Shown: positions 1 to 11,086 of the stretch, piece after piece
Layout of the letters: every line of letters begins with the position of its first letter
Position numbering within the stretch: position 1 is the stretch's first letter
Assembly (NCBI GenBank): GCA_035048485.1
Contig: CM068585.1
Location: 59,606,618 to 59,670,617 of the forward strand
From: Pteria penguin
Lineage: Eukaryota; Mollusca; Bivalvia; Pterioida; Pteriidae
DNA length: 64,000 nt
Direction of reading: 5' to 3'
Position numbers and translations under genes: made by a program
The notes under the pieces: model-generated
What the model was told of the DNA's origin: nothing
Databases searched by the model: none
Seen by the model: the letters and a program-made list of their open reading frames with translations, nothing else

Positions 1-270
1 ATCCAAGTAAGGAAAATGTACAATAGGAAATCCAAAATCCTCACGTTTATCATAAATATTAGTATATATTAGGTGGTTGATAATTTTGATGCTCAAATCT
101 AAGAAAGGTGTAGATTTATGTCAAGTATTAGCTTTATTCAATGTGAGCTCTGGTGGATATATTCCTGATATAAATTGTTCGAATTCAGAGTTGTCGATAA
201 CCAAAATGTCATCCAGAATTATTATTAAATTTGTCAATGAGGTCGAAACGTTTTGATTGTTGAATAGAAA
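1..270 (-). pseudogene. Penelope-like RT fragment, family B (copy B1)
   Basis: The minus strand holds the C-terminal part of a PLE-type reverse transcriptase broken by stops and frameshifts. Recognisable pieces in order are KRFDLIDKFNN, a shifted stretch matching the DDILVIDN catalytic motif, IYPPELTLNKANT, and YDKREDFGFPIVHFPYLD. The same family recurs on the minus strand near 32.0-32.7, 49.8-50.3 and 61.3-62.1 kb. The fragment runs off the left edge of the window, so its full extent is unknown. Assignment to PLE rather than another RT class rests on similarity to the better preserved copies and on memory of the family. Confidence 0.7.
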
Positions 271-283
271 CCATAAAATCCCA

Positions 284-384
284 CTCATAACAATAAAGAA
301 ATAAATCTGCTATAGAAAACCTTCCCCCTTGCATAGAAAATCCCTCTCATAACAATAAAGAAATAAATCTGCTATAGAAAACCT
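284..384. repeat. Two-copy direct repeat, 39-bp units, period 62
   Basis: The stretch ctcataacaataaagaaat and what follows appears at 284-322 and again, identical over 39 bases, at 346-384. It lies just beyond the PLE remnant. A local slippage duplication is the simplest explanation. Confidence 0.8.
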
Positions 385-1089
385 ATATAGAAAACCTTCC
401 CTCTGGCATAGAAAATCTTCCTGTCGGAAGGTGTACTATATAGTATTTTTTCTAACTCAATACTGAATCGTTTTCAGATCAATTAATCCGAAAACAACTC
501 TTGATATCCTTTCTCGCTTTAAGTTTAAAATTCATTGTATGAAATAAAACAAAAATTAAAAAAGAAAACAAAACAAAACAAAAACAAAAAAAACCCCCCA
601 AAAAACAAACAAAATACCTATGCAAAATTGTTTTCTATCGAAAAAGAGATAACAGCTGTTGTGTCATATCACAGCATACATTAATTTCAGAAAAAAAAAA
701 TAAAGGGTGGGATTTTTGCAATTTTTTCAATGCATATTCTATCAACTGGAACATAAAAATTGTGATAAAAATGATAGAAATTGCACATTCCTCAATGCAA
801 TTATTGACGAATGCAAGTTACGAAAAAATCATTAATCCTTTGCATTTGACGTGTATTTCTAATTAACTGGGAGGAAAACGATACTCTGACAAGAAATGAG
901 ATTCATTTGCAATAGATTTCCCTCAATTGTGTCTAGAAATGGAATATAGACATGGTATATTTGTCTGAAGATATTTAAGATAAACTTCAATGAAACGAAA
1001 TGTAAATTAAATCATTACGCAAATCGCATTTTTTTTAAATTTCCAACGGTTTATATCAAGAATATCTGTGTATATATATCTCCACTTAC

Positions 1090-1402
1090 CATGGCCATAT
1101 AAGGACCATCCTTCGATCTCTGAATACGATGCCTCTCCTAAATTTGATGCATTGTGCATTTCGCAAATGTGTTGACTTTTCCGGTAAGACAAAGACACAC
1201 ATCCCCTGCACATCAAACAATGCAGTACGCAAACTGACAAACTGGATGGATGAATCGTACCCAAAATGTGGTCTGCAATCCTAAAATTATCCCGAATTTG
1301 ATGAAAATCTACCGACTTAAAAGTAGGTGTGCTATAGCCCATATGGCATCCTCCAAAGATAACAATGACACCTAATAAGATTATCGATACAGAATATTTC
1401 AT
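1090..1402 (-). CDS. First exon of a secreted PAN/apple-domain gene (paralogue copy)
   Basis: This is an exon of 313 nt starting at the ATG at 1,402. It encodes a hydrophobic signal peptide (about residues 1-20, MKYSVSIILLGVIVIFGG) and one PAN/apple-like module with the cysteine pattern CVLHCLMCRGC followed by ICEMHN. It ends at a good donor, catg|gtaagtgg, after one base of a codon (phase 1). Open reading past the donor is intron. The exon is paralogous to 51,246-51,558 with the same length and phase. By analogy the rest should be an F-type lectin-like domain to the left of the window. PAN modules bind proteins or carbohydrates outside the cell, so a secreted recognition role is inferred. 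An extra Cys (CLMC) distinguishes it from the other copy. Confidence 0.7.
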
Positions 1403-2041
1403 GATTCTAACAAAGTTTGTCTATTCTTGCCAGTGATTTTGAAAGTAACATTTGCATCCTATGAATAATCAAACGTTATCATTTGAATGCTATTCCAAAA
1501 CATTCCATAGAATTAGATCAGCGTCTAGAGATGCTTCAAAGGTAAGATGGTATACCACTCAATATACCTGTGTCCTTGTGAATAAACAGAAGCTTTACAT
1601 TCCTTGCAGCAAATAGATGTAAGAGACTGAAGCCTTTTAAAGATGATTAAATCATGTTCATCCACATCTGAATAAATAATTTACAAGCCTAAGACTGTGG
1701 TAAAACATGAATAATCTTTTATTCCTTAGAGTTTCACCAATGAAAACAATAACATTGATAGAACATCCGAATGTGCATATTTAAATGAAATGATTGTCGA
1801 TGTTTAGATACAACAAAATAATTGTGGGTCATTTGCTGGTGATTTATGCTTTAATTAATTGGGAAAATCGATTTCTTCTTGCGAGAAACGAGGTAAAGTT
1901 ACAGTACCCAAATGTTTCATCGAAAAATAGCGAGAAACTTTAAGTTATAATGTCACTGAAACGGGCTGTCAAATAAATGTATCACATACAGATCGCAAAT
2001 ATTTTGGAAGATTTATCCATTGAGCTATGTATGGATTTCAT

Positions 2042-2310
2042 CAATATTTGTATAAATTTTTAAATGTACGTCCTTCGATTGTTCTGCTGTTACGGTGAGT
2101 GGGAAGGTGGGCCCGTAAACCGGTTAATCACAACATTTGTTGGGCTTTTGTCAAATTAAATGACCGTCCTAAGTCGGTTTCGTAATTGCACTACAATCAA
2201 ATATTTTTGTAATGTGTTATATGTGGTAGTATATTATTGATATTCATGTATTGTATAGCTCCATGGTGACTTCTGTCACATAACTGAGCCAGTAACTCCT
2301 CTTTTTTCTT
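2042..2310 (+). mobile_element. X retroposon, near full length
   Basis: This is a 269-bp copy of the dispersed element called X here. Landmarks in order are taaatgtacgtcctt, gtgagtgggaaggtgg, cccgtaaaccggttaa, ccgtcctaagtcggtttcg, ctccatggtgacttctg and the T-rich end taactcctcttttttctt. It carries no ORF. Other copies in the window share the right end and differ in how far they reach left. Confidence 0.8.
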
Positions 2311-2374
2311 GTATATACGTTCTGATATCAATCATGTTAATAACTTCCTTGTATATGACTTTCCATCAAATCTG

Positions 2375-2640
2375 ACCAAAGAACGACCGTCCTACGCTCT
2401 CTGAGTTTGTTGCTCTGTCTAACTATGATGTATTATATATTTTCTCAAATGTTTCACCTTTTGTTACGATAATGACAAGCATTTTTATTCACCAAACAAC
2501 ACAATACTCTCTGCAATCCTAAAATTATCTCGAATTTTACGAAACAGTGACAAAAATTAAAAGCATATTCTAAAGATAGTAACTATTCCGAAGTTTATGA
2601 ATAAATTATATTTCATAACTTTTTGAAAATTCTGTCTAGT
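2375..2640 (-). pseudogene. Decayed PAN exon copy
   Basis: The stretch cctacgctctctgag, tatgatgtattatat, ctgcaatcctaaaattat and the Met-containing end tatttcataac lines up with the intact PAN exon at 1,090-1,402. Large parts are deleted and there is no open frame. A counterpart lies at about 52,515-52,700, so the tandem exon pair predates the segmental duplication. Confidence 0.6.
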
Positions 2641-3529
2641 AACAGGAATCTCATAAAACCAATCAACTCTTTAACATTTACATTATTGAGAATTAGCTCG
2701 GATTTGACTAAAGTGGTGCATCATCTACTTCTCTATCTGTGAATAAGAGGAAACAGTAAAACAGAAGCTCCGCGCCACAGTATACGTGGGCACGTTCATA
2801 TAAAATATCACTAGAGTGATGCTTCGGGTGGGACTGTACCATAAAGCAAAATAATGAAGCAATGCAAATACAACTGCCGCTATCTCATAAGTGCAATAAC
2901 CGTGGAGTGGCAAAAAGTTCCCCAAAACAAAACAAGAAAATACAAAAGCAAAACAAAACAAAAGAAACAAAAAAAAAACCCCCAACGTTTGCAAAGGTAT
3001 ATGTGAACATTTAGGGGTTACAATGATGGTGTTTGAAAACAATATATTTGACAAGGTATCGACTAATCCCCTGTCAGAAGGCTAACGCCTCGCGGTGAAA
3101 CCAATATTTCTGACAGGAGATTCCTTTCAATTTTTGTAAAAGAATGGCATGGTAAACCTATTCAAATGTTCTGACTTGAAAACGACGTCATCAATGACGC
3201 TGCGAAGAGGCGTATAATGTCATAGAGAAAACTGCAGTTGAACGTGAATTCTTTGCAGTTTTTGAATCAGAATGCAAATCAGAGTGCATTAGAATTATCA
3301 TTTGCCGTTTCAGAACGGTACATTATTCAAAGTACAGTTTACTCCTCATGATCAAGAAGAAAAGATACCTCAGTCATCTGTATAACATTATTAGTACAGG
3401 GTTATTCATCAATTATTGTAAGTTTCATTGTTTGATTGTTTTGCTTTCGTCAGTACTACATGTACATCTGTGTGCAATTCATCATATTTTGTGATGTTTT
3501 ATAAAGTGTTTATTTCTTTGTAGGTTATG

Positions 3530-3615
3530 AGCATCAAGTAGAGGTTTGTCATGCAGAAACATAAGTTGTCGAAATGCGCATCTGGTGCACAACATTACAA
3601 GGTGTATATGTTCTT
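3530..3615 (+). mobile_element. Hammerhead-repeat fragment H1
   Basis: The 3-prime end of the hammerhead-bearing repeat is present: acataagttgtcgaaatgc then gcatctggtgcacaa and ggtgtatatgttc. The 5-prime catalytic segment CTGAAGA is replaced by diverged sequence, and a gap separates it from gagcatca, so the ribozyme core is not intact. Confidence 0.65.
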
Positions 3616-3659
3616 TATTTATTATGAAACGTTATAGAGCAGGCTTTGTTTATTTCACT

Positions 3660-4779
3660 TGAAAATATTCCTTCTTGCAAGAGAAAACAGAAGACACATA
3701 AAAGACCACAAAAACAGTACAGTCAAAGGACACAAATTTAATTTGCAAGAACTTTATTATTCCCTTCGGTACTTCTTCGTCGTTAACCTAGCTTTAATTC
3801 ATATGAGGACTAACAATATATGCAATATAACAATATTATATATCAGTAGACACTGAATATCAAGATTATTCTGTTTTAAATCAATGAATGTAATGTAAGA
3901 GACGGATCGTGAAATCAGTGGTTCCTCATGATACTTAAATAATCGATAAACCATCACTGTTTTTATATTTGTATAAAATTCATCACCACAGGCATTTGAA
4001 ATGAAGGAAAAACTGAACAATGCTACCTTTATATATCTTTGATCTTTTTCTTTTAATGAAGATGATACAGTAAAACACCTTCTTCCACATAATAACGTCG
4101 TAATGAGAGTTTCATGAAGTGAAAATCTGTTTCTATTACAAGTGCTCAACGCTGTATATAAAGTAATCCGTTATATTTTACATTGTTATCCCATAATTTG
4201 TTCGACGAAATCAAAGAAGCCTACGTAACTTTGCGTATTGATAACACAAAAGGGTGGAGGTTAGAAAACTATATTACAGTAGTTGTTGGTGCGAGTTCAG
4301 TGATAATAGGAAGTCTTCCTGATGAAACTATATATTAGATGAGAAAACAGAATACATCTGACTAAATTAACATTTTGCTTTTATTCCTTAGCCACCAAAA
4401 GCCTCAACGAAAGCATTCTGTTACGTTGTTTCATGCACCAGCATATCTATTAATGTTCAAGGTTGAATTATATTAAACCTTATTCAGAAAAAATAGCCAA
4501 GGATGATTGACTAGAAGTATACTATATACTTCTAGTAGATCTCTTGATTATATGTCAGGATCCGTGTAATTACACAAACACATGTTTATACACTGTGTGC
4601 ACATTTTGACAATTTTCATGATATTCTACTAGCCAAATATATTTGTAAATTTGTTGAGCAAATTAATTACCATAGTTACTTAAAAGGAAAAATCAAGATA
4701 TCTTTGTGGATTCATTTTTGCATTTAATATTTTTATATTTTAAAATTTCTATGGAAAGCATAGTTTTCATGGCAGGTGT
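3660..4779. other. Intergenic, no gene recognised
   Basis: AT-rich sequence with only short open frames that lack domains, signal peptides or splice-supported structure. I see nothing I can name. Confidence 0.5.
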
Positions 4780-4860
4780 GCAGACCCGTTACCCGGGTTA
4801 CCACATCAACTGAGCGTTTGTTTATTGACTGATCTAAGTCAGCGTCATGATTACGATTCC
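4780..4860 (+). mobile_element. X core, degenerate
   Basis: The stretch gggttaccacatcaactgag, then gatctaagtcagcgtcatga, matches the X core (ggttaaccacacc and cctaagtcggtatcg) with many changes. It is closest to the variant at 44.6 kb. This is an old copy. Confidence 0.45.
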
Positions 4861-5794
4861 ATCAAATATGCTGTACCACGATCAAATTGGGCGTCTTTTG
4901 GGAATAGATACATAAAAGTGAACTACAGACTAGTCTATTTGTAATAATCTTAGTGGAATATTATCAACCACTGGTCACCTTAATTATATCATAAAATCAG
5001 GGATTATTTTGACTGTTGCCAAGAAGAACCACCAAGTTTTGGCCGACAATAATGTCCATTGATCACCAGTTCTGTCCAGTGAATAGACATACGCATAATG
5101 ACGCATTGTTTGAATGTTTACATTTTATTAACCTTCATTTCACCAAAACTTGTAGTACACATACCAATAATTTTTGTACTGAATACTATATGTAGACCTA
5201 AAAAGAAAATATTAGAATGTATGATTACAATGAAGGATTAGTTGCCTTGGACAGAGATTCGTCACATAAAAATGAATTAAATAAGAAAAAAAAAAAATAA
5301 TAATAATAAAAACAATGCAATACAAATCAAAACACCAAATAAAAGATTATATTTCTTTACACAAATTAAAGGTGTGTTATCTTTTTCACGACAATTCTTT
5401 TTTCAATTTATGGGAGGTCTTTCTTCCCACGGAATTTATTCTAATTTAAGTTGGTTTAGGATCAAGAATGCACGCACCTAGTCCGAGATCCTCTGTATTT
5501 CTCCCACTCTTGACATCGGCTGTTGGTGGGAAAGGGTCAGAGAGACTTTGTTAATCAAAAGTTGGAATTTAAGCGATACCAGCCGGTATCGGGATGTACA
5601 AGCCTTTGGCGACAAATAACCGCTTGTCCAGCAAACTTGTAACCTATATTCCAATAAATGAACATTTAACTTACTTGATCATAATACTATCACCAAGTCC
5701 GTGCACCAAAAACTGGCCAAAATTTTAGTAGTTTTAAGGCATGGTCGTAAAAACATTCCAGATAATGAGAACAAGTTAATTGCAACTGACAATA

Positions 5795-5892
5795 ATATTA
5801 CTTGACACATCCGTGATGTTATCTGTTAAATGCATGTCCTTGCTGATTTATGTCATAAGGCTTGGTCAGATGTCTTCTCTTTTCTTGTTTGA
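5795..5892 (+). mobile_element. X variant-b 3-prime end
   Basis: The stretch tgcatgtccttgctgattta followed by cttggtcagatgtcttctct is the 3-prime end of a subfamily of X. It is also seen at 22.47, 48.54, 49.65 and 52.08 kb. It lines up loosely with the commoner X end (catggtgacttctgccacat). Confidence 0.5.
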
Positions 5893-7061
5893 TTTAATAC
5901 AAATAAAAAGTAAAAGAAACACAAACATTATGTATTGCAAATTTTCGGCCTCATGACCTTTATCAATCAATTTTTCAGATGACAAATACAAAGCTATGTT
6001 AAATCCATGTCTACGTGTCAAATATACATAAGCTTCTAAAGTAAGATAAACGATGACGTCATAATTAAGTCATTATTACGCGCGTAAGTATAGCGTTAAA
6101 ATTCACCCTTCCAAGGTTCGTAAACGAACGTGACATTCAGACAATTTTCAATTGTTTTATCTGTGACGTCATAAACAAATGCGTTATTTGTCGGAGTTTT
6201 CTCGAACCTCAGATGGCGTCATCACAATGAACAAAATGCAGTTTATGGAAGGGTGAATTGACTGATGTTAATGTTAAAATACATGTCGGAGTCTCGTATC
6301 TAAACCTATACCGCATACAAAATTATCATACTATATAAAATTATACAGAATAGTTATATAAAGTATACCGACAGATTATATAAAATAGTAGATATACAGT
6401 TAGAAAAATACATTTAAGTGTGCTAAAATATATCTATATACAATATTAAAGATATACCCCAAGTCACCTCCAAACGACGTACATCGCATACCCGACGGTA
6501 CTTTATTTTTGGCGCCATTATTGTAAAATACCACCAAAGCATACAGCGCCCACAGTCTGAATACAACCTGGAAACATACTTATGTCTACATGACATTTTA
6601 TAAATAGTAATAATTATATCACATAAAACATCACGCATTCTGTCTGATCTATATAGCGTTGACTGGTGTTTCCTAAGTATACTCCGTACATCAGGTAGCA
6701 GTTTAGAAAATGTTAAAACTAGTAGAAATCTTTGAGTTTGGCCTCTTTTAATATTTCGTTTGAGTTAATTGTCCCTGTCTAATGTATCTACGCAACATTA
6801 TTGTTTCTCTTTAAGTTTACCGCTATAGCCTCGTTTCCCTAATTGAAGTTTCAATTCCTGGCGATGTATCGCGTAATCTTCTTCCTTTTTGCAAATTCCA
6901 TTTATACTTAACCCAAGTCTGTATGCTTTTCCTTTCTTCGTATGTGGTTGGTGACACGAATCCAATCGAAGGTATAAGTAATAAGTGTTTGTCTGCGAAA
7001 AGGAAAAAGATTATGCGATACATAGCCAGGAACAGAAAATCCAATTACGGAAACGAGGCTA

Positions 7062-7431
7062 TAGAGGTAAACTTATAGAGAAACAATTATGTTTTGTAGA
7101 TAAATAAGACAGGGACAATTTTCTCAAACTCAGAGTTCCACTAGGTTTAACATTTTCTAAACTGCTACCTGATGTACGGAGTATACTTAGGAAACACCAG
7201 TCGACGCTATATAGATCAGACAGAATGCGTGATGTGTTTCCAGACAGACCACTTTTGGCTTTTTGACGTGTTAATTATTTATGTGAAACACTCGTGCATA
7301 GGAAAACCGAAAACTCTATACAACAGAATGAAATAGAATGTACATGTAACATATGCAGGATGATTTACAAGAGTGAAATTTATGATTCCGGTATCAAGTA
7401 ATCCTTCAAAACCTTAAAAGACGCGAAATGC
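7062..7431 (+). pseudogene. PLE linker between RT and endonuclease
   Basis: Read in the same frame as the endonuclease downstream, this gives GKLIEKQLCFVDK, a TAA, DRDNFLKLRVPLGL, TFSKLLPDVRSILRKH, STLYRSDRMRDVFPDRPLLA, then a TGA at about 7,263-7,265, RVNYLCETLVHRK, and a TAA near 7,401. This is the region that follows the RT in canonical PLEs. The RT itself is absent because the inverted junction lies just upstream. Three in-frame stops mark it as dead. The TGA could be a CGA with a CpG transition. Confidence 0.6.
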
Positions 7432-7719
7432 ATGGATAGGAATTTGGTCTACGCATTAATTTGCGATAGATGTAAACAGACTGTATATGTAGGTGAAACA
7501 GAAAGATCGTTAAAAGAAAGAATAGAAGAACATAGGCGCCATATTAAATATCAAAGAGAAAAACCTATAATGAAACATTTTGTGGACCATGATGAACGTG
7601 TTGCAATTGTGACAAGGACTACAGCTGGAAATATAATTTATAGATTAACTGTTGAAGATAATTGGATAAGAAATTTGGAAACACGTACGCCTAATGGATG
7701 CAATGTTAAAACTAATTAA
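7432..7719 (+). CDS. GIY-YIG endonuclease domain of a PLE (partial)
   Basis: This is an open stretch of 95 codons containing the PLE-type GIY-YIG nuclease domain. It has VYALICDRCKQTVYVGET (about residues 6-23), then LKERIEEHRRHI, a His-rich segment KHFVDH, and an Asn/Trp-containing end (DNWIRNLETRTP). The Cys-x2-Cys preceding YVGET and the paired His residues fit the CCHH zinc-binding feature reported for PLE endonucleases. In an active element this domain nicks target DNA for reverse transcription. It is C-terminal to RT linker sequence, so this element has canonical domain order. The Met at 7,432 is not a true start, because the coding frame extends upstream through stops. Confidence 0.7.
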   Translation: MDRNLVYALICDRCKQTVYVGETERSLKERIEEHRRHIKYQREKPIMKHFVDHDERVAIVTRTTAGNIIYRLTVEDNWIRNLETRTPNGCNVKTN

Positions 7720-8363
7720 TATATAAATTTATATTTCATGAACAACCTTTTCATAGTGCTATTTAATGTCAGGATTTTCTTTACGTGATTATTATACATA
7801 TTTCTATTAATATAATTATTACTATTTGTATAATGTCATGTAGACATAAGTATGTTTCCGGGTTGTATTCGGACTGTGGGCGTTGCATGCTTTGGTGGCA
7901 TTTTACAATAATGGCGTCAAAAATAAAGTACCGTCGGGTATACGATGCACGTAGTTTGGAGGTGACTTGGAGTATATTTTTAATATTGTATATAGATATA
8001 TTTTAGCACACTTATTTTTCCAAATGTATATCTACTATTTTATATAATATGTCGGTATACTTTATATAATTATTCTATATAATTTTATATAGTATGAAAT
8101 TTTTATACGCGGTATAGGTTTAGATACGAGTTTCCGACATGTATTTTAACATTAACATCAATCAATTTTAACACTATACTTACGCGCGTAATAATGACGT
8201 TATGACGTCATCGTTTATCTTAGTTTAGAAGCTTATGTATCTTTGAAACGTAAACATGCATTTTACTTAGCTTTGTATTTGTCATCTGAAAAATTGCTTG
8301 ATAAAGTTCGTGAGGCCGAAAATTTGCAATACAGAGTGTTTGTGTTCCTTTAATTTTTATGTA

Positions 8364-9235
8364 CCGGACTTCCCTTTGGAGGACTTCTTCGAATCTTTAA
8401 TACAAAAAGTTCATATCCCGTATTACAATGCGGTAGGGCCAAATAAAAGAAAAATGTATATAACTCAAATTAGACTGAAACATTTTGCCAAGTATGATAG
8501 GTATATCGTCAGCATTCCGGAGAGATACATTTTCAAAATAATTTATTGGAATTCCCGTTCTTGGTTGTTTATTTCTCTATCAGATTTTATTTTTGTCACA
8601 GTATTTATTTTATAATCTATGTGGACACAAGTATCAAGCTTAGTAGTTACAACAAAATGAGTTTGATATCCCCCCCCCCCTTTGGATGCCCTTTTCTTGT
8701 ATTTCAAAATTCATACCTGGGCTTAGTCTTGTCTATCGATAGGGATGGTCAATGATAGAATGGTAAAATGAATTTCCCTTTTGATTATCGCACTGGATCG
8801 TGGAGTTTTACTATCTCAAACACCCTTTTGTGATTTTCATATTATGAAAATTCCTCCTGAGCAGCATCCCTTCTATGCAACGTGCTCCTCTATGTCTTGT
8901 TCTGAGATATATTTATATACTTGTTTTGTTACATTTAAACAAAGATAATCGAGGGTAGGAATTAACTTCACATAAATCTGTAGGTGCTTAGTCATCCATC
9001 TCCAATCAATTATCTTGGGAACACTTCAAATGATTTACTACTTAATGTTCTAGGTTTTGGTTTTGTTACATTGAAACAACAGTAGAGTGTGGATGTTAAA
9101 AATGTATTTGAAAAATAACATGTTATTCGATGAAATCATTTAAGCTCTCTAGAAATGTAACCAATCCAATTTTTATTCACTCAACATGCCCCAAACACGA
9201 ATCAAGATGATGTACAAAATCGCGAAAAACCCGTT
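8364..9235. other. Intergenic, no gene recognised
   Basis: The open frames here are short and without recognisable motifs. A C-tract occurs at about 8,671-8,680. Nothing else is supported. Confidence 0.45.
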
Positions 9236-9305
9236 GCTCCGACATTTTTAACTTCGACATAGAATAACTCCGACACTTTTTACTCCGACATTTTCAACTC
9301 CGACG
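9236..9305. repeat. TCCGACA motif cluster, left
   Basis: Four spaced copies of ctccgaca/ctccgac occur here with T-rich spacers (gctccgacatttttaa, aactccgacactttttac, ctccgacattttcaa, ctccgac). An inverted cluster of the same motif lies at 17,511-17,595. They could be subterminal repeats of a large DNA element. Confidence 0.6.
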
Positions 9306-9312
9306 ATTTTAT

Positions 9313-10140
9313 ATGGCGATATCGATGAAACGATATCGTAATATGATACTACCGTAAAGGTTATGATATTTTGTAACGTTACAGGAAACAGTGGGGATCC
9401 AGTGCCCCATTTACCGAGGGGATCCGGAAACTAGACTCGACATGAATATAACCCGCACCCGCACCCCCCAAAAAAATGAAAAAAAAAATATGCAACACGA
9501 TAATTAATTTTTGAAGAAAGAATCAGTCAAGTTTGGTAGGTAACATACATAAACATTTAGGAAATAATCATATGTTGAATTCTAGTAAAATAAATCAGAT
9601 CAACCCATATTAAAATCATATGAAACCTCTCAGCATGACTCTTAGGCAACAAAAATGTTTAAAGTGAGCATGAATGAGTCTTACGAGGATAAAAACATAT
9701 GACTCTTCCATGTTGCATGAAAATAAACAATTCCTTAAGAAAACCATCATGACTACTAAAATACTCCAAATAATACTACTGTACCCCATATAAGACCTTG
9801 TAACAATCAAGATTATAAACCAAAAAATTGCTCGTTACTTAACAGAAACAGTAACTAATATGACTAGAATTATAACTGTTGAGTATATACATTGGTGTCA
9901 TATTATGCATACTTGTACACAAATGATGATGGTCAGTTTACAAATGGTAATGTTCAGTACACAAAGGATAATGTTCAGTCCAAAATATCTGCAACTAATA
10001 CAAAGAACTAACATCATGGATAGACAAAATGACCAATAACACTTAACCTAAAGCAAAAATCACACTACCCTTGCTAGGTATCTTATATATAATTTTTAAA
10101 TTGACGATGGGGGTTTACGCTGAACAGTCTTAAGGACTGA
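9313..10140. other. Region beyond gypsy 3-prime end; LTR not identified
   Basis: This lies downstream of the gypsy C-terminal ORF on minus, where a 3-prime LTR would be expected. I compared it by eye with 15.8-17.5 kb and found no convincing direct repeat. No gene is recognised. Confidence 0.4.
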
Positions 10141-10563
10141 CTAAAGTAAATTCGAACTAACAACCCATTTTGCATATTGGGAACCACGGAAGTGAACAAG
10201 ATACTCGACTCGATTTCCATTATTTTGCACCGCAAGTTCTCGTTTACCTTTTAAGTTAGATTCGGAAGAAATTTCACTCCCACTTACAAATGCGTCGTCA
10301 CGGGAACGAATGGACTTGCGAACCGATTCCTGGTCAGAATATATTTTATCCGGTTCCGTCTGAGAACTCGCTGCTGGTTGCGGAAAATGCGGGGTGGGTG
10401 GGGGGCCTTCATCAGGCACATTCGCATCTCGCACATCAGAATTTCTGGCATGATCTAGATATTGCTGTAGAGTTGGAGCACGTATATGAGCCATCTTTAA
10501 GCGATTTACATGTACCGGCCGCGGAAAACGCTTTTTCTGTCGAGGGTGGCAGAGTATCACCAA
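10141..10563 (-). pseudogene. Gypsy integrase C-terminal tail
   Basis: 140 codons are open. The N-terminal part has CHPRQKKRFPRPVHVNRLKM, resembling the GPY/F-like and basic region after the integrase core. The C-terminal end VEYLVHFRGSQYAKWV resembles the small hydrophobic fold seen at the end of many bivalve gypsy polyproteins. The middle is Pro/Ser-rich and low in structure. The first Met is probably internal to the original pol frame. Confidence 0.6.
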
Positions 10564-10599
10564 ATGCTCACTGTGAACTTGTTCAACAACATAAGGTCC

Positions 10600-11086
10600 T
10601 TCAACTGTATTTTACCGGCCTTTCCCTGTCGGTTTCTTGTCCATGTAGACATAGTCTCCTGGAAATAATGCCACCACATTTAATTACTCATTCTGAACAC
10701 TGTCCATTTTCTCTGCAGCTTTGTCAAAATAGTCACGAACTTCCGACCGAATGCACTCCACTTCAAACGCTGCAGGAGGTTGGCAAGATAATGGGCCGAA
10801 TGGTCAGAGTGAGTACGATATTCATGGATATCGACTGCACGTGCCATTGGAAAAGTGGTCTTTTTTTCGAATAAGATCCCGAAAGGTGAGTATTTAAGGG
10901 ATGCGTGAGGAGTTACATTTAAAGAGAACACTAAGGTTTTTATCATTTCATCCCTTCTTCAACATAAGGCGTTCTGCTAGCTATTTGTGTGTGCGTTCCA
11001 CGGCATCCAAACGATGGTGTTGAAAACTTGGCGTAAACTCATGATGTATTTGTAAAAGACGCAAAACTGCAAAAGTACACTCAGAC
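10600..11086 (-). pseudogene. Gypsy integrase core, downstream half
   Basis: Immediately past the H2 insertion the frame resumes as ECTFAVLRLLQIHHEFTPSF then HHRLDAVERTHK, stop, LAERL. VERTHK holds the third acidic residue (Glu) of the DDE triad. Further on are KTLVFSLNVTPHASLKYSPF and GILFEK, the conserved TPHxxxxxSPF segment of Ty3/gypsy integrases. Several stops are present. Confidence 0.7.

Larger units (their letters stand above)
1000..3660. repeat. Segmental duplication, left copy (partner 51,160-53,060)
   Basis: The PAN exon, the sequence upstream of it, a decayed second PAN exon and the tail near 3,620-3,650 (agcaggctttgttta) all recur in the same order and orientation at 51.16-53.06 kb. 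The copies have diverged and carry different X-type insertions. This is a block duplication, not just exon similarity. The boundaries are approximate. Confidence 0.65.
5893..8363. repeat. Long foldback of a C-terminal-endonuclease PLE
   Basis: The left arm (5,893 to about 6,930) and right arm (about 6,950 to 8,363) are inverted copies meeting near 6,940. Matching outer ends are attgcaaattttcggcctca on the left and gaggccgaaaatttgcaat on the right. Matching inner segments are cgctatagcctcgtttcc and ggaaacgaggctatag. The right arm contains about 570 extra bases (7,233-7,805) holding the endonuclease; the left arm has deleted this between short gtgat repeats. Inverted and tandem tail-to-tail insertions are typical of PLEs. 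Confidence 0.8.

Noticed and set aside
2725..3054. 109-codon minus-strand ORF with a hydrophobic core
   Set aside because: It overlaps a poly-purine low-complexity tract (aaaacaaaacaaaagaaac) that generates the apparent Phe/Leu-rich membrane segment.
7250..7280. In-frame TGA in the PLE as selenocysteine (selenoprotein PLEs are reported in clams)
   Set aside because: The frame also carries two TAA stops, the position looks like a former Arg codon rather than Cys, and I see no SECIS-like structure. Simple decay is enough.
8285..8330. Hammerhead-like stem (gataaagttcgtgaggccga) at the foldback ends
   Set aside because: The GGTC/GGCC-type stem followed by GAAA is suggestive, but CTGANGA is replaced by TTGATAA, and no helix I or helix III can be drawn.
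10290..10874. 194-codon plus-strand ORF
   Set aside because: It is antisense to gypsy integrase coding sequence and has no domain of its own.
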